Source: Streptomyces sp. NRRL F-5123 (GTDB lineage: Bacteria; Actinomycetota; Actinomycetes; Streptomycetales; Streptomycetaceae). From it: a DNA stretch of 64,000 nucleotides. Positions 63,912-64,000 of the stretch are shown in pieces. The first letter of the stretch is position 1. Every line of letters starts with the position of its first letter. The translations under genes were made by a program, and so were the position numbers. Under the pieces are notes generated by a model that saw only the letters and a program-made list of their open reading frames with translations, was not told the origin of the DNA and did not search any database. Where the stretch lies: NCBI RefSeq assembly GCF_000721495.1, contig NZ_JOHY01000023.1, positions 29,075-93,074 on the forward strand, in the 5' to 3' direction.

Positions 63912-64000
63912 GTTCGGCGGTGTCCTACTCTCCCACAGGGTCCCCCCTGCAGTACCATCGGCGCTGAAAGGCTTAGCTTCCGGGTTCGGAATGTAACCGG
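63912..64000 (-). rRNA. 5S ribosomal RNA (5' part outside window)
   Basis: The minus strand reads the middle and 3' parts of streptomycete 5S rRNA, including CCGGTTACATTCCGAACCC, AGCTAAGCC, GTACTGCAGGGGGG and AGTAGGACACCGCCGAAC. About 30 nt of the 5' end and the rest of the rrn operon lie beyond the right edge. Confidence 0.95.

Overview
The window is chromosomal DNA of very high G+C content with strong third-position GC bias, GTG/TTG starts, Tat lipoproteins, a PdxR-like MocR regulator, FtsR and DUF881/small-basic-protein genes, and a Streptomyces-type 5S rRNA at the right edge. This points to Streptomyces or a close relative (Streptomycetaceae). The right third (gcvP to the phosphatidyltransferase beside an rRNA operon) looks like conserved core; the left third is more accessory.

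Layout. 1-8.4 kb (minus): an organosulfur-type scavenging operon (flavin reductase, Tat-lipoprotein binding protein, permease, ATPase, flavin-dependent monooxygenase, ABC exporter) downstream of a ROK regulator. Each of the two transcription units appears to begin with a leaderless short ORF at the transcription start: a canonical streptomycete leader peptide before ROK, and a cysteine-rich ORF before the flavin reductase. 8.5-11.5 kb: an HxlR-controlled redox cluster (FrnE/DsbA-like protein, a DoxX remnant, two NAD(P)-dependent reductases). 11.8-18.5 kb: sugar-acid/carbon genes (IlvD/Edd-type dehydratase plus 2-hydroxyacid dehydrogenase; universal stress protein; divergent glucose-6-phosphate dehydrogenase coupled to a GH15 hydrolase). 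18.7-19.5 kb is a decay zone holding a broken KDPG aldolase, an ISL3-like transposase start and a serine recombinase fragment.

19.6-34.9 kb: mixed metabolism and transport: flavoprotein reductase, histidine phosphatase, apolipoprotein N-acyltransferase, Gfo/Idh/MocA enzyme, lipoprotein, ung, two SDRs, a HipA-like kinase/DUF3037 pair, a Rieske lipoprotein, LysR/EamA, MocR/PNPOx and a second EamA exporter. 34.9-37.3 kb contains streptomycete dispersed-repeat sequence with large inverted repeats, one of which appears to be read into the 3' end of a ClpN-domain gene. 37.4-49.9 kb: PdxH-like oxidase, a LacI-controlled secreted GH3 beta-glucosidase, PadR and AraC regulators, a VOC protein, a LuxR regulator, a methyltransferase, a CPBP protein, a GCS2-type glutamate-cysteine ligase and small conserved proteins.

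50-64 kb: gcvP behind a tandem glycine riboswitch, a PRC-barrel protein, dinB, and a minus-strand series running away from the rRNA operon: CDP-alcohol phosphatidyltransferase, nucleotidyltransferase with a degenerate phosphohexomutase domain, DUF881-Sbp-DUF881, FHA, ftsR, bifunctional nuclease and MerR. The 5S gene is cut by the window end.

The most unusual signal is the pair of leaderless short ORFs with matching promoter geometry (TTGACC, 17-18 bp, -10 hexamer, 6-7 bp, ATG) controlling the sulfur-type locus. No CRISPR array, intact insertion sequence, prophage or tRNA gene was seen.
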